From: Agromyces lapidis
GTDB taxonomy: Bacteria; Actinomycetota; Actinomycetes; Actinomycetales; Microbacteriaceae
NCBI RefSeq assembly: GCF_009749405.1
Contig: NZ_WBIQ01000009.1
Span: 62,001 to 126,000, forward strand
DNA: 64,000 nucleotides
Reading direction: 5' to 3'
The notes below the pieces were generated by a model. The model had not been told where the DNA came from and made no database searches. It saw only the letters and a program-made list of their open reading frames with translations. Position numbers and translations under genes: made by a program. Position 1 is the first letter of the stretch. Each line of letters starts with the position of its first letter. Shown in pieces: positions 7,151-15,392 of the stretch.

Positions 7151-8770
7151 GTGGATGCAGGGATTTCTCCAAGCGGTGTGTTGCGCGCCTCCGCTCCTCG
7201 GGTGACGCTCGCGGAGCTCGTCGAACAGCTGGGCCCGCGCACCGCGACCCCGATCGGCGCGCTCGGCGTCGGGGTCGCGGTCACCGGCACCGAGTTCATC
7301 GACATCGTCGACGAGATGACGGATGCCCCGGGCACGCTGCTGCTCGCCCCCTCGACCGCCTCGCTCTCGACCGCACGCCTCGCGGCCATCGCCGCCGCCG
7401 CGGCCGAGCAGGGCGCAGCAGGGCTCGCCGTGAAGTGCAGCGCCGACCGGGTGTCCGCGCTCGCGGCGATCGCCGACGCCACGGGGCTGCCGATCGTGCG
7501 CGTCGCCGACCGCATCAGCTGGCGCCTCCTCGACGCGCAGCTCACGCACCTGCTCGGCGAGGCCGACGCTCCGCTCGCCGGCCCGCAGGGCCGGGGCGCC
7601 GAGCCCCTGTTCGCCATCGCGAACGAACTGGCCGAGTTCTTCGGCGGCTCGGTCGCCATCGAGGATCTGAGCCGCAACATCCTCGCCTACTCCTCGGTGC
7701 CCGGGCAGTTGATCGACGCGCTCCGCACCCACGGCATCCTCGCGAGGCAGGTGCCCGCCTCCCCCTACAACGACGACCAGTACCGCACCGTGCTGCGCTC
7801 CGATCACCCGATCAAGTACCCACGCCTCGGCGATGAGGAGCCCCGCGTCGCGTTCGCGATCCGCGCGGGCGCGCTGCCGCTCGGATCGATCTGGGCGATC
7901 GACGCCTCGGGCGAGGGGCCGACCACCCCCGAGCAGGAGGAGCGGATGCGGCGGGCGAGCGCCCTCGCGGGCGCCCACCTGCTCGACGACCTGCGCGCCC
8001 ACGCGACCAACCAGCGCCCCCGTGAAGACCGGCTGCGCACCCTGCTCACGGGCATCGAGCTCACCGGCACCGAGTTCGCCGAGCTCGGCATCGACGAGGA
8101 GCGCGGCGCGGCCCTCCTCGCCATCGAGGTGCCGGGTGCCGGTCCGACGGCGATCGCGCAGCTGCGCTCGACCGCCATCCGCCATCTCGTGCTGCACCGG
8201 CCCGACGCCGTCGCCGTCGCCCATCGCGGGCGCGTCTACGCGCTCTTCGCCGCAGGGTCCGTCGACGAGGCGGTGCGCTCGGCCGAACCGCTATTGCCGC
8301 TCGTCGACCGCCTCGTGGGCGACGGCATCCGCATCGCCGTCTCGGGGCCTGCGCACCGCTCGGGCGATGTCGCAGGCGCGCGCGAGCTCGCCGACCGGCT
8401 GCTCGACACGGCCGCGCGCGCGAACGACCCGCGGTCCGGCCGCATCGTGACAGCGGCGGGGCTGCGGCCGCAGCTCGTGGTCGAGCGCGCCGCCGAGCTC
8501 TTCGCCGCCGCACCCGAACTGCGCGACCCCGCGATCGACGCGCTGCTCGCCGTCCGCGACGAGCACGAGGCATCCGCTGCGATCATCGAGACCCTGCTCA
8601 CCTGGCTCGAGTGCTTCGGCAACGTGGCCCAGACGGCCGACCGGCTCGGCGTGCACGAGAACACCGTGCGCCACCGCCTGCGTCGCGCCGGCGAGGCGCA
8701 CGGCCTCCGCCTCGAGCACGCCGACGACCGCCTCGCCGCCTGGTTGCAGCTGCGCGCGGCGGCGCGCTGA
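7151..8770 (+). CDS. PucR-family transcriptional regulator
   Basis: 539 residues. The N-terminal third resembles the purine-catabolism regulator-like domain (PucR, PF07905 type), the middle is a GAF/CdaR-like sensory and GGDEF-related region, and the C-terminal helix-turn-helix reads GNVAQTADRLGVHENTVRHRLRR, the diagnostic HTH_30 of PucR/CdaR. These proteins usually activate catabolic operons in response to a nitrogenous metabolite. It is divergent from the decarboxylase/ABC-importer operon and is its probable regulator. GTG at 7151 is chosen because upstream sequence is intergenic and no better start exists; there is no clear ribosome site. Confidence 0.87.
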   Translation: MDAGISPSGVLRASAPRVTLAELVEQLGPRTATPIGALGVGVAVTGTEFIDIVDEMTDAPGTLLLAPSTASLSTARLAAIAAAAAEQGAAGLAVKCSADRVSALAAIADATGLPIVRVADRISWRLLDAQLTHLLGEADAPLAGPQGRGAEPLFAIANELAEFFGGSVAIEDLSRNILAYSSVPGQLIDALRTHGILARQVPASPYNDDQYRTVLRSDHPIKYPRLGDEEPRVAFAIRAGALPLGSIWAIDASGEGPTTPEQEERMRRASALAGAHLLDDLRAHATNQRPREDRLRTLLTGIELTGTEFAELGIDEERGAALLAIEVPGAGPTAIAQLRSTAIRHLVLHRPDAVAVAHRGRVYALFAAGSVDEAVRSAEPLLPLVDRLVGDGIRIAVSGPAHRSGDVAGARELADRLLDTAARANDPRSGRIVTAAGLRPQLVVERAAELFAAAPELRDPAIDALLAVRDEHEASAAIIETLLTWLECFGNVAQTADRLGVHENTVRHRLRRAGEAHGLRLEHADDRLAAWLQLRAAAR

Positions 8771-8813
8771 GCCCGAGAACGCGGCGCACCGCCCCGCACG
8801 ACCGGCTGGGTGC

Positions 8814-9314
8814 TCAGCCCTCGAGCGGCGCCTCGGCGATCTCGCGGATGAAGCCGATCACGTGCTCGCGGAGCGCCTCGACGCGGCGGTCGCGGGCCGC
8901 CTCGACATCGAAGCCGAGGTACGCGACGGACGGGCGCTTGCGCGCGTTCGCCGAGCACTGGAAGTCGGCGCACACGAGCGTGCCCACCGTGCCGCCCTTG
9001 CGACCGGCGGCTCCGGCTCGACGCGCCACGAAGAAGAGCACGTCGTTCGGCAGGTGCACGTCCTCGCACCACGAGCACTGCGGCCGGGAGCGCAGCCGGC
9101 CCTCGGCGCGCTTCAGCATGACGCCGACGAGTTCGCCGCCGATCGGCGCCACGACGTAGGCGACGTTCGGCAGCTTGCGGTCGCGCCAGCCCAGGAAGTC
9201 GCGGCGATCCCAGTCGAGTTCGGCGAAGTCCGCCGGCAGGCTGAGTGCGGCGCGCTCGCGCACGCTGGCGTTGATGAACGATGCGCGGATCTGCGCGTCG
9301 GTGATGGGAAGCAT
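8814..9314 (-). CDS. FusB-like elongation factor G-binding (FBP domain) protein
   Basis: 166 residues from the ATG at 9314. The C-terminal half has a treble-clef zinc site made of CSWCEDVH and CADFQCSANARKR, the pattern of FBP/FusB proteins (FBP_C). FusB-type proteins bind EF-G on the ribosome and free it, which in staphylococci gives fusidic acid resistance; actinobacterial homologues are common and their role is mostly untested. The N-terminus LPITDAQIRASFINASVRE is the typical beginning of this family, which fixes the start; the frame continues upstream without homology. Cytoplasmic, apparently monocistronic. Confidence 0.75.
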   Translation of the reverse strand: MLPITDAQIRASFINASVRERAALSLPADFAELDWDRRDFLGWRDRKLPNVAYVVAPIGGELVGVMLKRAEGRLRSRPQCSWCEDVHLPNDVLFFVARRAGAAGRKGGTVGTLVCADFQCSANARKRPSVAYLGFDVEAARDRRVEALREHVIGFIREIAEAPLEG

Positions 9315-9616
9315 GGAATCGGAACCTGTTCTTGTTCGCCGCCCCGACGGACGGCACGCTGACGTGAGGATGACCGGTCGCAGGCGCGACCGACCGAGGC
9401 CCGCGGCGTCGAACGCCACCGACCGAGGGCGGGGTCACCTGAGCGCGGCGCACGAAGCGCCCGCGACCCCCTCACGCCCGCGCACGATCGCGGGCCCGTC
9501 AGCACGATTCACAGTGCGGGATCTTACACGCCGGCGCACTGCACCTCCTCTCGACCGCCGAGGCCCACCGGCGTATCGTGGCCGCCGAAGCGATCAGCCG
9601 AACAAGGGGGTCACCG
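9315..9616. other. Intergenic region, 302 bp
   Basis: No gene is supported here. An open frame continues 35 codons upstream of the FBP gene but its sequence is arginine/serine-rich and has no family resemblance. On the plus strand, TATCGT at about 9572-9577 could be a -10 element for the VOC gene, whose start follows 40 nt later with AAGGGGG as ribosome site. No repeat or RNA gene was seen. Confidence 0.4.
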
Positions 9617-10084
9617 ATGGCCGCGCTCTCACCGATCCAGCCGTGCCTGTGGTTCGACGACCAGGCGCGCGAGGCGATGGAGTACTACGTCGGGGTCTTC
9701 CCGAACTCGCGCATCACCCGTATCGACGAGTACCCCGACGAATCGCTCGATGAACACTTCGCGGGCATGTCGGGCAAGGTGCTCAACGGACAGTTCACGC
9801 TCGACGGTGTCGACTTCGTGTGCCTCGACGGCGGGCCGCTGTTCACCTTCAGCGAGTCGATCTCGTTCGTCGTCTCGTGCGCCGACCAGGCCGAGATCGA
9901 CCACTACTGGGCCGCGCTCTCGCACGTGCCCGAGTCGGAGCAGTGCGGCTGGTGCAAGGACCGCTTCGGCGTCAGCTGGCAGGTCATCCCCGTGAACATG
10001 GGCGAGCTGACCCGGCGGCCTGCGCAGATCCAGGTCATGATGCGGCAGAAGAAGGTCGTGATCGCCGAGCTCGAGAACGCCTGA
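9617..10084 (+). CDS. VOC/PhnB-like (3-demethylubiquinone methyltransferase-fold) protein
   Basis: 155 residues. IQPCLWFDDQAREAMEYYVGVFPNSRI is the conserved N-terminal start of the PhnB/COQ3-like branch of the vicinal-oxygen-chelate superfamily, and DRFGVSWQVIPV is its C-terminal signature. Members are small cytoplasmic dimers, mostly of unknown reaction. ATG 9617 follows AAGGGGG by 6 nt; an ATG at 9578 would add 13 unrelated residues. Followed by a leaderless membrane-protein gene, so probably its own transcript. Confidence 0.85.
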   Translation: MAALSPIQPCLWFDDQAREAMEYYVGVFPNSRITRIDEYPDESLDEHFAGMSGKVLNGQFTLDGVDFVCLDGGPLFTFSESISFVVSCADQAEIDHYWAALSHVPESEQCGWCKDRFGVSWQVIPVNMGELTRRPAQIQVMMRQKKVVIAELENA

Positions 10085-10117
10085 GGGAGGATCGGCGGCT
10101 CGGGATCGGCGGTCCGT

Positions 10118-10123
10118 TAGGCT
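10118..10123 (+). promoter_or_regulatory. -10 element TAGGCT of a leaderless transcript
   Basis: TAGGCT is followed by exactly 6 nt (CACCGC) and then the ATG at 10130. No ribosome site exists between them. Confidence 0.55.
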
Positions 10124-10129
10124 CACCGC

Positions 10130-10504
10130 ATGCCCCTCGCCGCGGTCCTGCTCTGCGTCGTCCTCGGGGTGCTCGCCGTGTTCCAGCTCGCGCTCGTGCT
10201 CGGCGCGCCGATCGGGCGCTTCGCGTGGGGCGGGCAGCACGAGGTGCTGCCGGTGCGCCTGCGCATCGGCAGCGCGGTGTCGATCGTGATCTACGCGCTC
10301 ATCGCGGCGCTCGCGCTCGATCGCGCCGGGCTCGTCGACGTCGTGCCCGATGCGGTCTCGACCGTGGCGATGTGGGTCGTGTTCGGCTACTTCGTGCTCG
10401 GCATCGCGCTCAACGCGATCTCGCGCAGCCGAGCCGAGCGCCTCACGATGGCGCCGCTCAGCGCCGTGCTCGCCGTGCTGAGCCTCCTCGTCGCGCTCGG
10501 CTGA
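10130..10504 (+). CDS. Small four-helix membrane protein
   Basis: 124 residues with four hydrophobic helices at about residues 4-25, 48-66, 77-98 and 105-123. The segment GAPIGRFAWGGQHEVLP between helices 1 and 2 is conserved in a group of actinobacterial small membrane proteins of unknown function. The start is supported by the leaderless promoter. It is convergent with the GNAT gene with a 22-nt gap. Confidence 0.7.
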   Translation: MPLAAVLLCVVLGVLAVFQLALVLGAPIGRFAWGGQHEVLPVRLRIGSAVSIVIYALIAALALDRAGLVDVVPDAVSTVAMWVVFGYFVLGIALNAISRSRAERLTMAPLSAVLAVLSLLVALG

Positions 10505-10526
10505 GGGGCCGGCAGCCTCGCCGCGC

Positions 10527-11015
10527 TCAGAGGTACTGCTTGAACCCCACATGGGATGCCTCGAAGCCGAGCCGCTCGTAGAAGCGATGCGCGTCGTCGC
10601 GGCGCGCATCCGAGGTCAGCTGCACGAGACGCGCGCCGTGTTCGCGACCGTGCTCGACCGCCCACCGGATCATCGCGGACCCGATTCCCGCCCCGCGCAG
10701 CGCATCCGCGACCCGCACGGCCTCGATCTGCATCCGGGTCGCGCCGCCGCGCGAGAGCCCCGGGATGAACGTGAGCTGCATCGTGCCGACGATCGCACCG
10801 CCCGGGTCTTCGACCGCCACCAGCAGCTGCGCCGGATCTTCGTCGATGACCTCGAACGCGCGACGGTAGCCGGCGAGCGTCTCGTCGTCGAACGCGAACT
10901 CGGCCGCGCGCAACGCGTCGGCTGCGATGAGGGCGACGAGCGCGTCGACGTCGTCACGGCGAGCGCGTCGAAGGGTGTACACCGCATCGGGGGCCTGGAT
11001 CGTGGTGAAGCTCAC
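10527..11015 (-). CDS. GNAT-family N-acetyltransferase
   Basis: 162 residues. LRRARRDDVDALVALI opens the fold, MQIEAVRVADALRGAGIGSAMIRWAVEHGRE carries the acetyl-CoA pyrophosphate loop (RGAGIG), and RRDDAHRFYERLGFEASHVGFKQYL is the C-terminal strand and loop. Such enzymes transfer acetyl from acetyl-CoA to an amine; the acceptor is unknown. GTG start; a GAGCGT hexamer 6 nt upstream resembles the leaderless -10 with G in first position. Confidence 0.88.
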   Translation of the reverse strand: MSFTTIQAPDAVYTLRRARRDDVDALVALIAADALRAAEFAFDDETLAGYRRAFEVIDEDPAQLLVAVEDPGGAIVGTMQLTFIPGLSRGGATRMQIEAVRVADALRGAGIGSAMIRWAVEHGREHGARLVQLTSDARRDDAHRFYERLGFEASHVGFKQYL

Positions 11016-11046
11016 CCGACCACGCTCTCATATCCGCGAAGAGCGC

Positions 11047-11439
11047 TCAGTACGTCTCCGCCGTCGCCGGCGGCACGTCGTCGATGATCACGTAGAGCTT
11101 GCGCACGGTCTCGTGCACGTCCCACACGCCGCGCCAGCCGCTCGGCGTCACGAGGGTGTCGCCGGCGCCGAAGGTCACGGGCTCCTCGCCCTCGACCTCG
11201 ATGGTCACCCGCCCCGAGAGGAACTGGCACACCTCGGTGCAGCCCTCGCGCGTCGCGGCGAACCGGCCGGGCGAGCACTCCCAGTAGCCGACGTCGAGGC
11301 CGGCGGTCGCCCAGAGCGAGTCGGATGCCTCGAGCACTCCCTCGGTCAGCGCGGTCGGCTTCGGGGTGGCGGGCCCGAGGTCGCGCGCGATCGGCGCGAG
11401 CGCCGCGACGGTCGCCACGGCGGCGGGCTGGTCGGTCAT
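11047..11439 (-). CDS. Cupin-domain protein (Cupin_3/DUF861)
   Basis: 130 residues. The cupin motifs are seen in SPGRFAATREGCTEVCQFLSG and FGAGDTLVTPSGWRGVWDVHE; the canonical metal-binding His residues of motif 1 are replaced (E and C remain), as in the DUF861/ureidoglycolate-hydrolase-like group. Members often sit beside amine or amino-acid oxidases. This one lies 110 nt downstream of the PuuB-like amine oxidase in the same direction, but has its own CAGGAGG ribosome site and a dyad-rich leader (11470-11537), so separate control is possible. Confidence 0.82.
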   Translation of the reverse strand: MTDQPAAVATVAALAPIARDLGPATPKPTALTEGVLEASDSLWATAGLDVGYWECSPGRFAATREGCTEVCQFLSGRVTIEVEGEEPVTFGAGDTLVTPSGWRGVWDVHETVRKLYVIIDDVPPATAETY

Positions 11440-11469
11440 GATTCCTCCTGGTTCAGTACCTGCGATACG

Positions 11470-11537
11470 GCTTCTGCAGGAAAAGTGTCACGATGCCCCC
11501 TGATTCGGGGCCGTCAGTGCATTTCTCCTGCAGAAGC
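11470..11537. promoter_or_regulatory. Long inverted repeat with CTGCAG cores
   Basis: GCTTCTGCAGGA at 11470-11481 is repeated inverted as TCCTGCAGAAGC at 11526-11537, and the flanking inner bases pair partly. Each arm is itself nearly palindromic around CTGCAG, so it reads as two binding sites 56 bp apart (about five helical turns) or as an attenuator/terminator-like stem. It occupies the gap between the amine oxidase and the cupin gene. Confidence 0.6.
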
Positions 11538-11548
11538 AGCAACGGTGC

Positions 11549-12919
11549 TCAGCGCCCCGCGACGAGGTCGGCGACGCGGGCGATGGGCGAGGTCGTCGCC
11601 CGGCCGCGCTGCTCACCCCGGTCGGCGGCGTGGTAGGCGGTGTAGATCGCCTGCACGGCGAGCCAGCGCAGCGGTTCGATCTCCCACTTGCGCGCGCGAT
11701 GGCCGACCCAGGGCAGTCGGGTGAGCTCGGTGTCGCGACCGAGCACGAGGTCGCGGAGCGTGCGCCCGGCGAGGTTCGTCGCGGTGACGCCCGTGCCCAC
11801 GTAGCCGCCCGCCCAGCCGAGACCCGTCGCGGGGTCGTGGCCGACGGTCGCGGCCCAGTCGCGCGGCACGCCGAGCACGCCCGACCAGGCGTGGGCGATC
11901 GGGGCATCCGCCGCCTGGGGGAAGAACCGCGCGAGCAGTGCGCCGAGCCCCTCGATGGTGCGCTGCTGGGTCTCGCCGTCGCGGTCGACGTGCGAGCCGT
12001 AGCGGTAGGGCACGCCGCGGCCGCCGAACGCGATGCGGTCGTCGGCGGTGCGCTGCGCGTACATGTAGACGTGGGCGAAGTCGCCGAGGGTGTCGCGGCC
12101 GTTCCAGCCGATCTCGTCCCACACGGCCGGCGCGAGCGGCTCGGTCACGATGAGCGAGGAGTTCATCGGCAGCCAGGTGCGGTGCTCGCCGCGCAGATCG
12201 GGGGTGAATCCCTCGGTCGCGCGCAGCACGTGGGTCGCCCGCACGGTGCCGTGCTCGGTGCGGGCCTCGCCCGGCCGGATCTCGGTGACGGCGGTGCCCT
12301 CGTAGATGGTCACGCCGAGTCGTTCGACCGTCTCGGCGAGCCCCCTGACGAGCTTCGCGGGGTCGACGCGGGCGCAGTGCGGGTGCCAGATGCCGCCGAG
12401 GGCGCCGGCGACGTTGACCCGTGCGGCGCTCTCGCGGGCGTCGAGCAGTTCGACGTCGGTCGCCGGCCACGACTGCTCGTCGGCGGCGGCCGCCTTCAGA
12501 CGCCCGAGCTGCGCGGGGTTCAGCGCGATGTTGAGCTCGCCGCCCTTGTGGATGTCGGCGGCGATGCCCTCGTCCGCGGCGACGGCGATGACCTCGTCGA
12601 CGGTCTCGTTGAGGGCGCGCTGCTGGGCGATCGCCGCGTCGCGCCCGTGCTGCTTCACGTACTGCGCGCGCCCGCCGGTCACCGAGTTGGTGAGCCATCC
12701 GCCGTTGCGACCCGAGGCGCCGTACCCGGCGAAGCTGCGCTCGAGCACCGCGATGCGGAGGTCGGGCTGCTCGCGCTTCAGGTAGTACGCCGTCCAGAGG
12801 CCGGTGTAGCCGGCGCCGACGATCGCGACGTCGACGTCGAGGTCGCCGCCGAGCGCGGGGCGCTGCGCGGGCAGGCCGAGGTGCTGCCACCAGTACGAGA
12901 CGCCGCCGTTCGCGGTCAT
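11549..12919 (-). CDS. FAD-dependent amine oxidase of the DAO family (PuuB-like)
   Basis: 456 residues. DVAIVGAGYTGLWTAYYL is the GxGxxG FAD-binding loop; SGRNGGW near residue 75 and the C-terminal GYVGTGVTATNLAGR are typical of the D-amino-acid-oxidase branch containing gamma-glutamylputrescine oxidase. Predicted to oxidise a primary or secondary amine, giving aldehyde/keto product, ammonia and H2O2. No other puu gene adjoins, so the substrate may differ. ATG 12919 has AGAGGAAC as ribosome site; a start ten codons further up would overlap the operator. Divergent from a TetR gene that probably controls it. Confidence 0.85.
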   Translation of the reverse strand: MTANGGVSYWWQHLGLPAQRPALGGDLDVDVAIVGAGYTGLWTAYYLKREQPDLRIAVLERSFAGYGASGRNGGWLTNSVTGGRAQYVKQHGRDAAIAQQRALNETVDEVIAVAADEGIAADIHKGGELNIALNPAQLGRLKAAAADEQSWPATDVELLDARESAARVNVAGALGGIWHPHCARVDPAKLVRGLAETVERLGVTIYEGTAVTEIRPGEARTEHGTVRATHVLRATEGFTPDLRGEHRTWLPMNSSLIVTEPLAPAVWDEIGWNGRDTLGDFAHVYMYAQRTADDRIAFGGRGVPYRYGSHVDRDGETQQRTIEGLGALLARFFPQAADAPIAHAWSGVLGVPRDWAATVGHDPATGLGWAGGYVGTGVTATNLAGRTLRDLVLGRDTELTRLPWVGHRARKWEIEPLRWLAVQAIYTAYHAADRGEQRGRATTSPIARVADLVAGR

Positions 12920-12956
12920 GCGGGTTCCTCTTCCATCGGGTCGATCCACAGATGAT

Positions 12957-12969
12957 AAAACAGTGTTTT
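12957..12969. promoter_or_regulatory. AAAAC-AGT-GTTTT dyad between amine oxidase and TetR
   Basis: Perfect 5-bp inverted repeat in an A/T-rich pocket that is conspicuous in this GC-rich DNA. It lies 38 bp upstream of the amine oxidase ATG and 55 bp upstream of the TetR GTG, a normal position for a TetR operator controlling both. Confidence 0.55.
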
Positions 12970-13023
12970 GAAACGTACTGCCCGCCGTGGCAGGCTGTCA
13001 AACGACGAACGAAGGGGGTCGCC

Positions 13024-13635
13024 GTGCCGATCGAGGTCGACCAGGACGAACGCCTCGCCGACATCGCCCGCGCCACGGTCGAGGTCGCCCGCGAACGCGG
13101 CACGCGAGCGGTGACGCTGCGCGCCGTCGCCGAGCGGCTCGACCGCTCGACGGCCTACATCACGAACTTCGTGCCGTCGCGCGCGCACCTCATGGCGAAC
13201 GCGCTCGACCACGCCCGCGCCCAGTGGGACGCGGAGCGCGCGGCCCACCTCGGCGAGCTGGTCGGCGTCGAACGCCTCGCCTCGCTCACCCGGTGGATGT
13301 GCACCTCCTCCCCCGAGGAGAACGTGCTGCGCAGCCTCTGGATCGAGGTCATCGCCGACGTGCGGGGCGCGAACCGACGCGCCTACGAGGTCGTCCGCGG
13401 GGTGACGGATGCCACCTACGGCAAGTTCCTCGCGGGCGCCGAGCACGTCGTGGCGGGCGGCGAGCCGGTCGACCGCGTCGCCGCGGCGCACATCGCCGAC
13501 ATCCTCTACCTGTACTGCCGGGGGTACGAGGTGAAGGCGGTCGAAGACCCCGAGGCGTGGACGGACGAGCGCGTGCAGGCCTCGCTCGAGGTGCTGCTCG
13601 GGGCGCTCGTGTTCGGCGACGACGTGGAGCGCTGA
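13024..13635 (+). CDS. TetR-family regulator of the amine oxidase
   Basis: 203 residues from GTG 13024, which follows AAGGGGG by 6 nt. HTH region: TLRAVAERLDRSTAYITNFVPSRAHL, with the second recognition element diverged (TAYITNF in place of the usual xxYxHF). The C-terminal part is the helical ligand-binding domain. The DNA-binding helix is followed by the typical leucine/alanine-rich helices. The frame is open further upstream through the operator dyad, but that start would be non-homologous. Divergence from the PuuB-like oxidase indicates a local repressor sensing an amine or its product. Confidence 0.82.
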   Translation: MPIEVDQDERLADIARATVEVARERGTRAVTLRAVAERLDRSTAYITNFVPSRAHLMANALDHARAQWDAERAAHLGELVGVERLASLTRWMCTSSPEENVLRSLWIEVIADVRGANRRAYEVVRGVTDATYGKFLAGAEHVVAGGEPVDRVAAAHIADILYLYCRGYEVKAVEDPEAWTDERVQASLEVLLGALVFGDDVER

Positions 13636-13649
13636 CTCAGCTTCATCTT

Positions 13650-13666
13650 GGATACAAGTTGTATCC
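13650..13666. promoter_or_regulatory. GntR-type operator GGATACAA-G-TTGTATCC
   Basis: Perfect 17-bp palindrome with 8-bp arms, only 7 bp before the ATG of the thioredoxin-fold gene. A second overlapping dyad, CTTG-GATA-CAAG, begins at 13648. TTGTATNC palindromes of this kind are typical of FCD-domain GntR regulators, and one is encoded as the third gene of this operon (15389-16099), so autoregulation is likely. Confidence 0.75.
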
Positions 13667-13673
13667 TTCCGGC

Positions 13674-14516
13674 ATGGGCACGAAGCAGAGCACCCCCGAG
13701 TCCGCACCGAACCCGCAGAACGCGGCACGGCCCGGCCATGCGACCGCCCACGGCGCCGCACTCGAACGGCGACTCCGCCGCTCGAAGGTCCTGAACATCG
13801 TGCTCGGCATCGCGATCGCGTTCCTCCTCGTGGTCGTGATCGCGCAGAGCTTCCCGCAGTCGACCGTCGCCGCGGCCGGTCCCTCGGCGAGCACCGGCCC
13901 CGAGGCATCCGAGGCCGCCGGCTACGCCGAGAACCCCGCGATCGCCCTGCGCGACCCCGACGACCCCCTCGCCATCGGCGAGGTCGACGCGCCCGTCGTG
14001 CTCGTCGAGTGGGCCGACTTCCGCTGCCCGTACTGCGCGGTCTTCACGAACGAGACCCTGCCGGTCGTCCTCGACGAGTACGTCGAGACGGGGCTCGTGC
14101 GGTACGAGTTCCGCGACGTCGCCTTCTTCGGCGACGACTCGACCGCGGCCGCCGTCGCCGTCCGCGCCGCCGGCGAGCAGGGGCGCTTCGCCGAGTACCT
14201 CGAGGTCGTGTACGCCGCCGCCCCCGAGAAGGGCCACCCCGACATGCCGCGCGAGAAGCTCATCGGCTTCGCGAAGGAGGCGGGCGTGCCCGACCTCGCC
14301 GCGTTCGAGGCCGATCTCGACCGGGCCGACCTCCGCGACGCCGTCACCGCGAGCACCGCCCAGGCGCAGCAGCTCGGCGTCACCGGCGTGCCCTTCTTCG
14401 TCGCCGGCGACCAGGCGCTCTCGGGTGCGCAGCCGCTCGACGCCGTCCGATCCTTCCTCGACCAGCAGCTGCTCGCCGCAGGCGTCGACCCGGGCGAGCT
14501 GCCCACCGCAGGCTGA
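13674..14516 (+). CDS. Membrane-anchored DsbA-like thiol oxidoreductase
   Basis: 280 residues. A basic cytoplasmic tail is followed by one membrane anchor (residues about 40-61) and an extracytoplasmic thioredoxin-fold domain. The active site is FRCPYC within VEWADFRCPYCAVF, and the cis-proline loop is TGVPFF, both as in DsbA/protein-disulfide isomerase Thioredoxin_4 proteins. It should catalyse disulfide exchange outside the membrane. It is directly followed by a CcdA-like thiol transporter, 6 nt downstream, so the pair forms an electron relay. Its leader holds the GntR operator. The recognised ATG is 8 nt after TCC of the operator; no strong ribosome site is evident. Confidence 0.9.
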   Translation: MGTKQSTPESAPNPQNAARPGHATAHGAALERRLRRSKVLNIVLGIAIAFLLVVVIAQSFPQSTVAAAGPSASTGPEASEAAGYAENPAIALRDPDDPLAIGEVDAPVVLVEWADFRCPYCAVFTNETLPVVLDEYVETGLVRYEFRDVAFFGDDSTAAAVAVRAAGEQGRFAEYLEVVYAAAPEKGHPDMPREKLIGFAKEAGVPDLAAFEADLDRADLRDAVTASTAQAQQLGVTGVPFFVAGDQALSGAQPLDAVRSFLDQQLLAAGVDPGELPTAG

Positions 14517-14522
14517 CCCGCG

Positions 14523-15392
14523 GTGGACCTCGGCTTCGCCGGCGCGTTCATCGGCGGCATCCTCACCCTGCTGAGCCCGTGCTCGGTGATGCTGCTGCCC
14601 GCCTTCTTCGCCTACGCGTTCACCACCCCCACCCGCCTCATCGCCCGTACGGGGGTCTTCGCCCTCGGCCTCATGACGACCCTCGTGCCGGTCGGCATGC
14701 TCTCGGGCACCGTCGGGGCCTTCGTCAGCGCGAACCGCACGCTGCTCGTCACGATCGCCGCGGTCGTCGTGATCGCGCTCGGCCTCGTGCAGGCACTCGG
14801 GATCCCGCTGCCCTCGTTCAGCCGCGACACCGGCGCGGGAGACGATGCGGGCGAGGCCGGCTCCGTGGCATCCGTCTACCTGCTCGGCACCGTCTACGGG
14901 ATCGCGGGTATCTGCGCCGGGCCCGTGCTCGGCTCGGTGCTGACCCTCGCCGCCCTCGGCGGCAGCCCCCTCTACGGCGCGCTCACGCTCGCGGTCTTCG
15001 CCCTCGGCATGACGGTGCCGCTCTTCGTGCTCGCGTTCGCCTGGTCGCGGTCGACGTGGGTGCGACGGCTCGTGCGCCCGCGGACGATCCGCATCGGCCG
15101 CTGGTCGAACACGTGGACGCAGCTCGTGGCCGGCCTCCTCGGCATCGGCCTCGGCGTGCTGCTCATCGTCACGGACGGCACCGCCGGACTCTCCGGGCTC
15201 CTCGGCGCCTCGCAGCAGTTCGAGATCGAGTCGAGCGCGCTGCGCCTGACCTCGGGCGTGCCCGACCTCGTGTTCGTCGGCATCGCGATCGCGATGCTCG
15301 TCGCGGTGTGGCTGCTGCACCACCGCGCCGCGCGGCGTGCGACCCGGACGACGGAGGACGCGCCGTCGACGCAGGCGGCGGGCGAGGCATGA
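14523..15392 (+). CDS. CcdA/DsbD-type thiol-disulfide membrane transporter
   Basis: 289 residues, GTG start 6 nt after the previous stop. Six or more membrane helices; the paired redox cysteines are in LLSPCSVMLLP (helix 1) and YGIAGICAGPVLG (helix 4), the positions used by CcdA to move electrons across the membrane. The C-terminus ends in a further membrane helix and a short basic tail. With the upstream DsbA-like protein it would reduce or recycle an extracytoplasmic thiol partner. Its stop overlaps the GntR ATG (ATGA), indicating coupling. Confidence 0.9.
   Translation: MDLGFAGAFIGGILTLLSPCSVMLLPAFFAYAFTTPTRLIARTGVFALGLMTTLVPVGMLSGTVGAFVSANRTLLVTIAAVVVIALGLVQALGIPLPSFSRDTGAGDDAGEAGSVASVYLLGTVYGIAGICAGPVLGSVLTLAALGGSPLYGALTLAVFALGMTVPLFVLAFAWSRSTWVRRLVRPRTIRIGRWSNTWTQLVAGLLGIGLGVLLIVTDGTAGLSGLLGASQQFEIESSALRLTSGVPDLVFVGIAIAMLVAVWLLHHRAARRATRTTEDAPSTQAAGEA

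Noticed and set aside
5773..7836. Plus-strand open frame over the lysA-like gene
   Set aside because: The LysA motifs on the minus strand are decisive; the other frame has no family resemblance.
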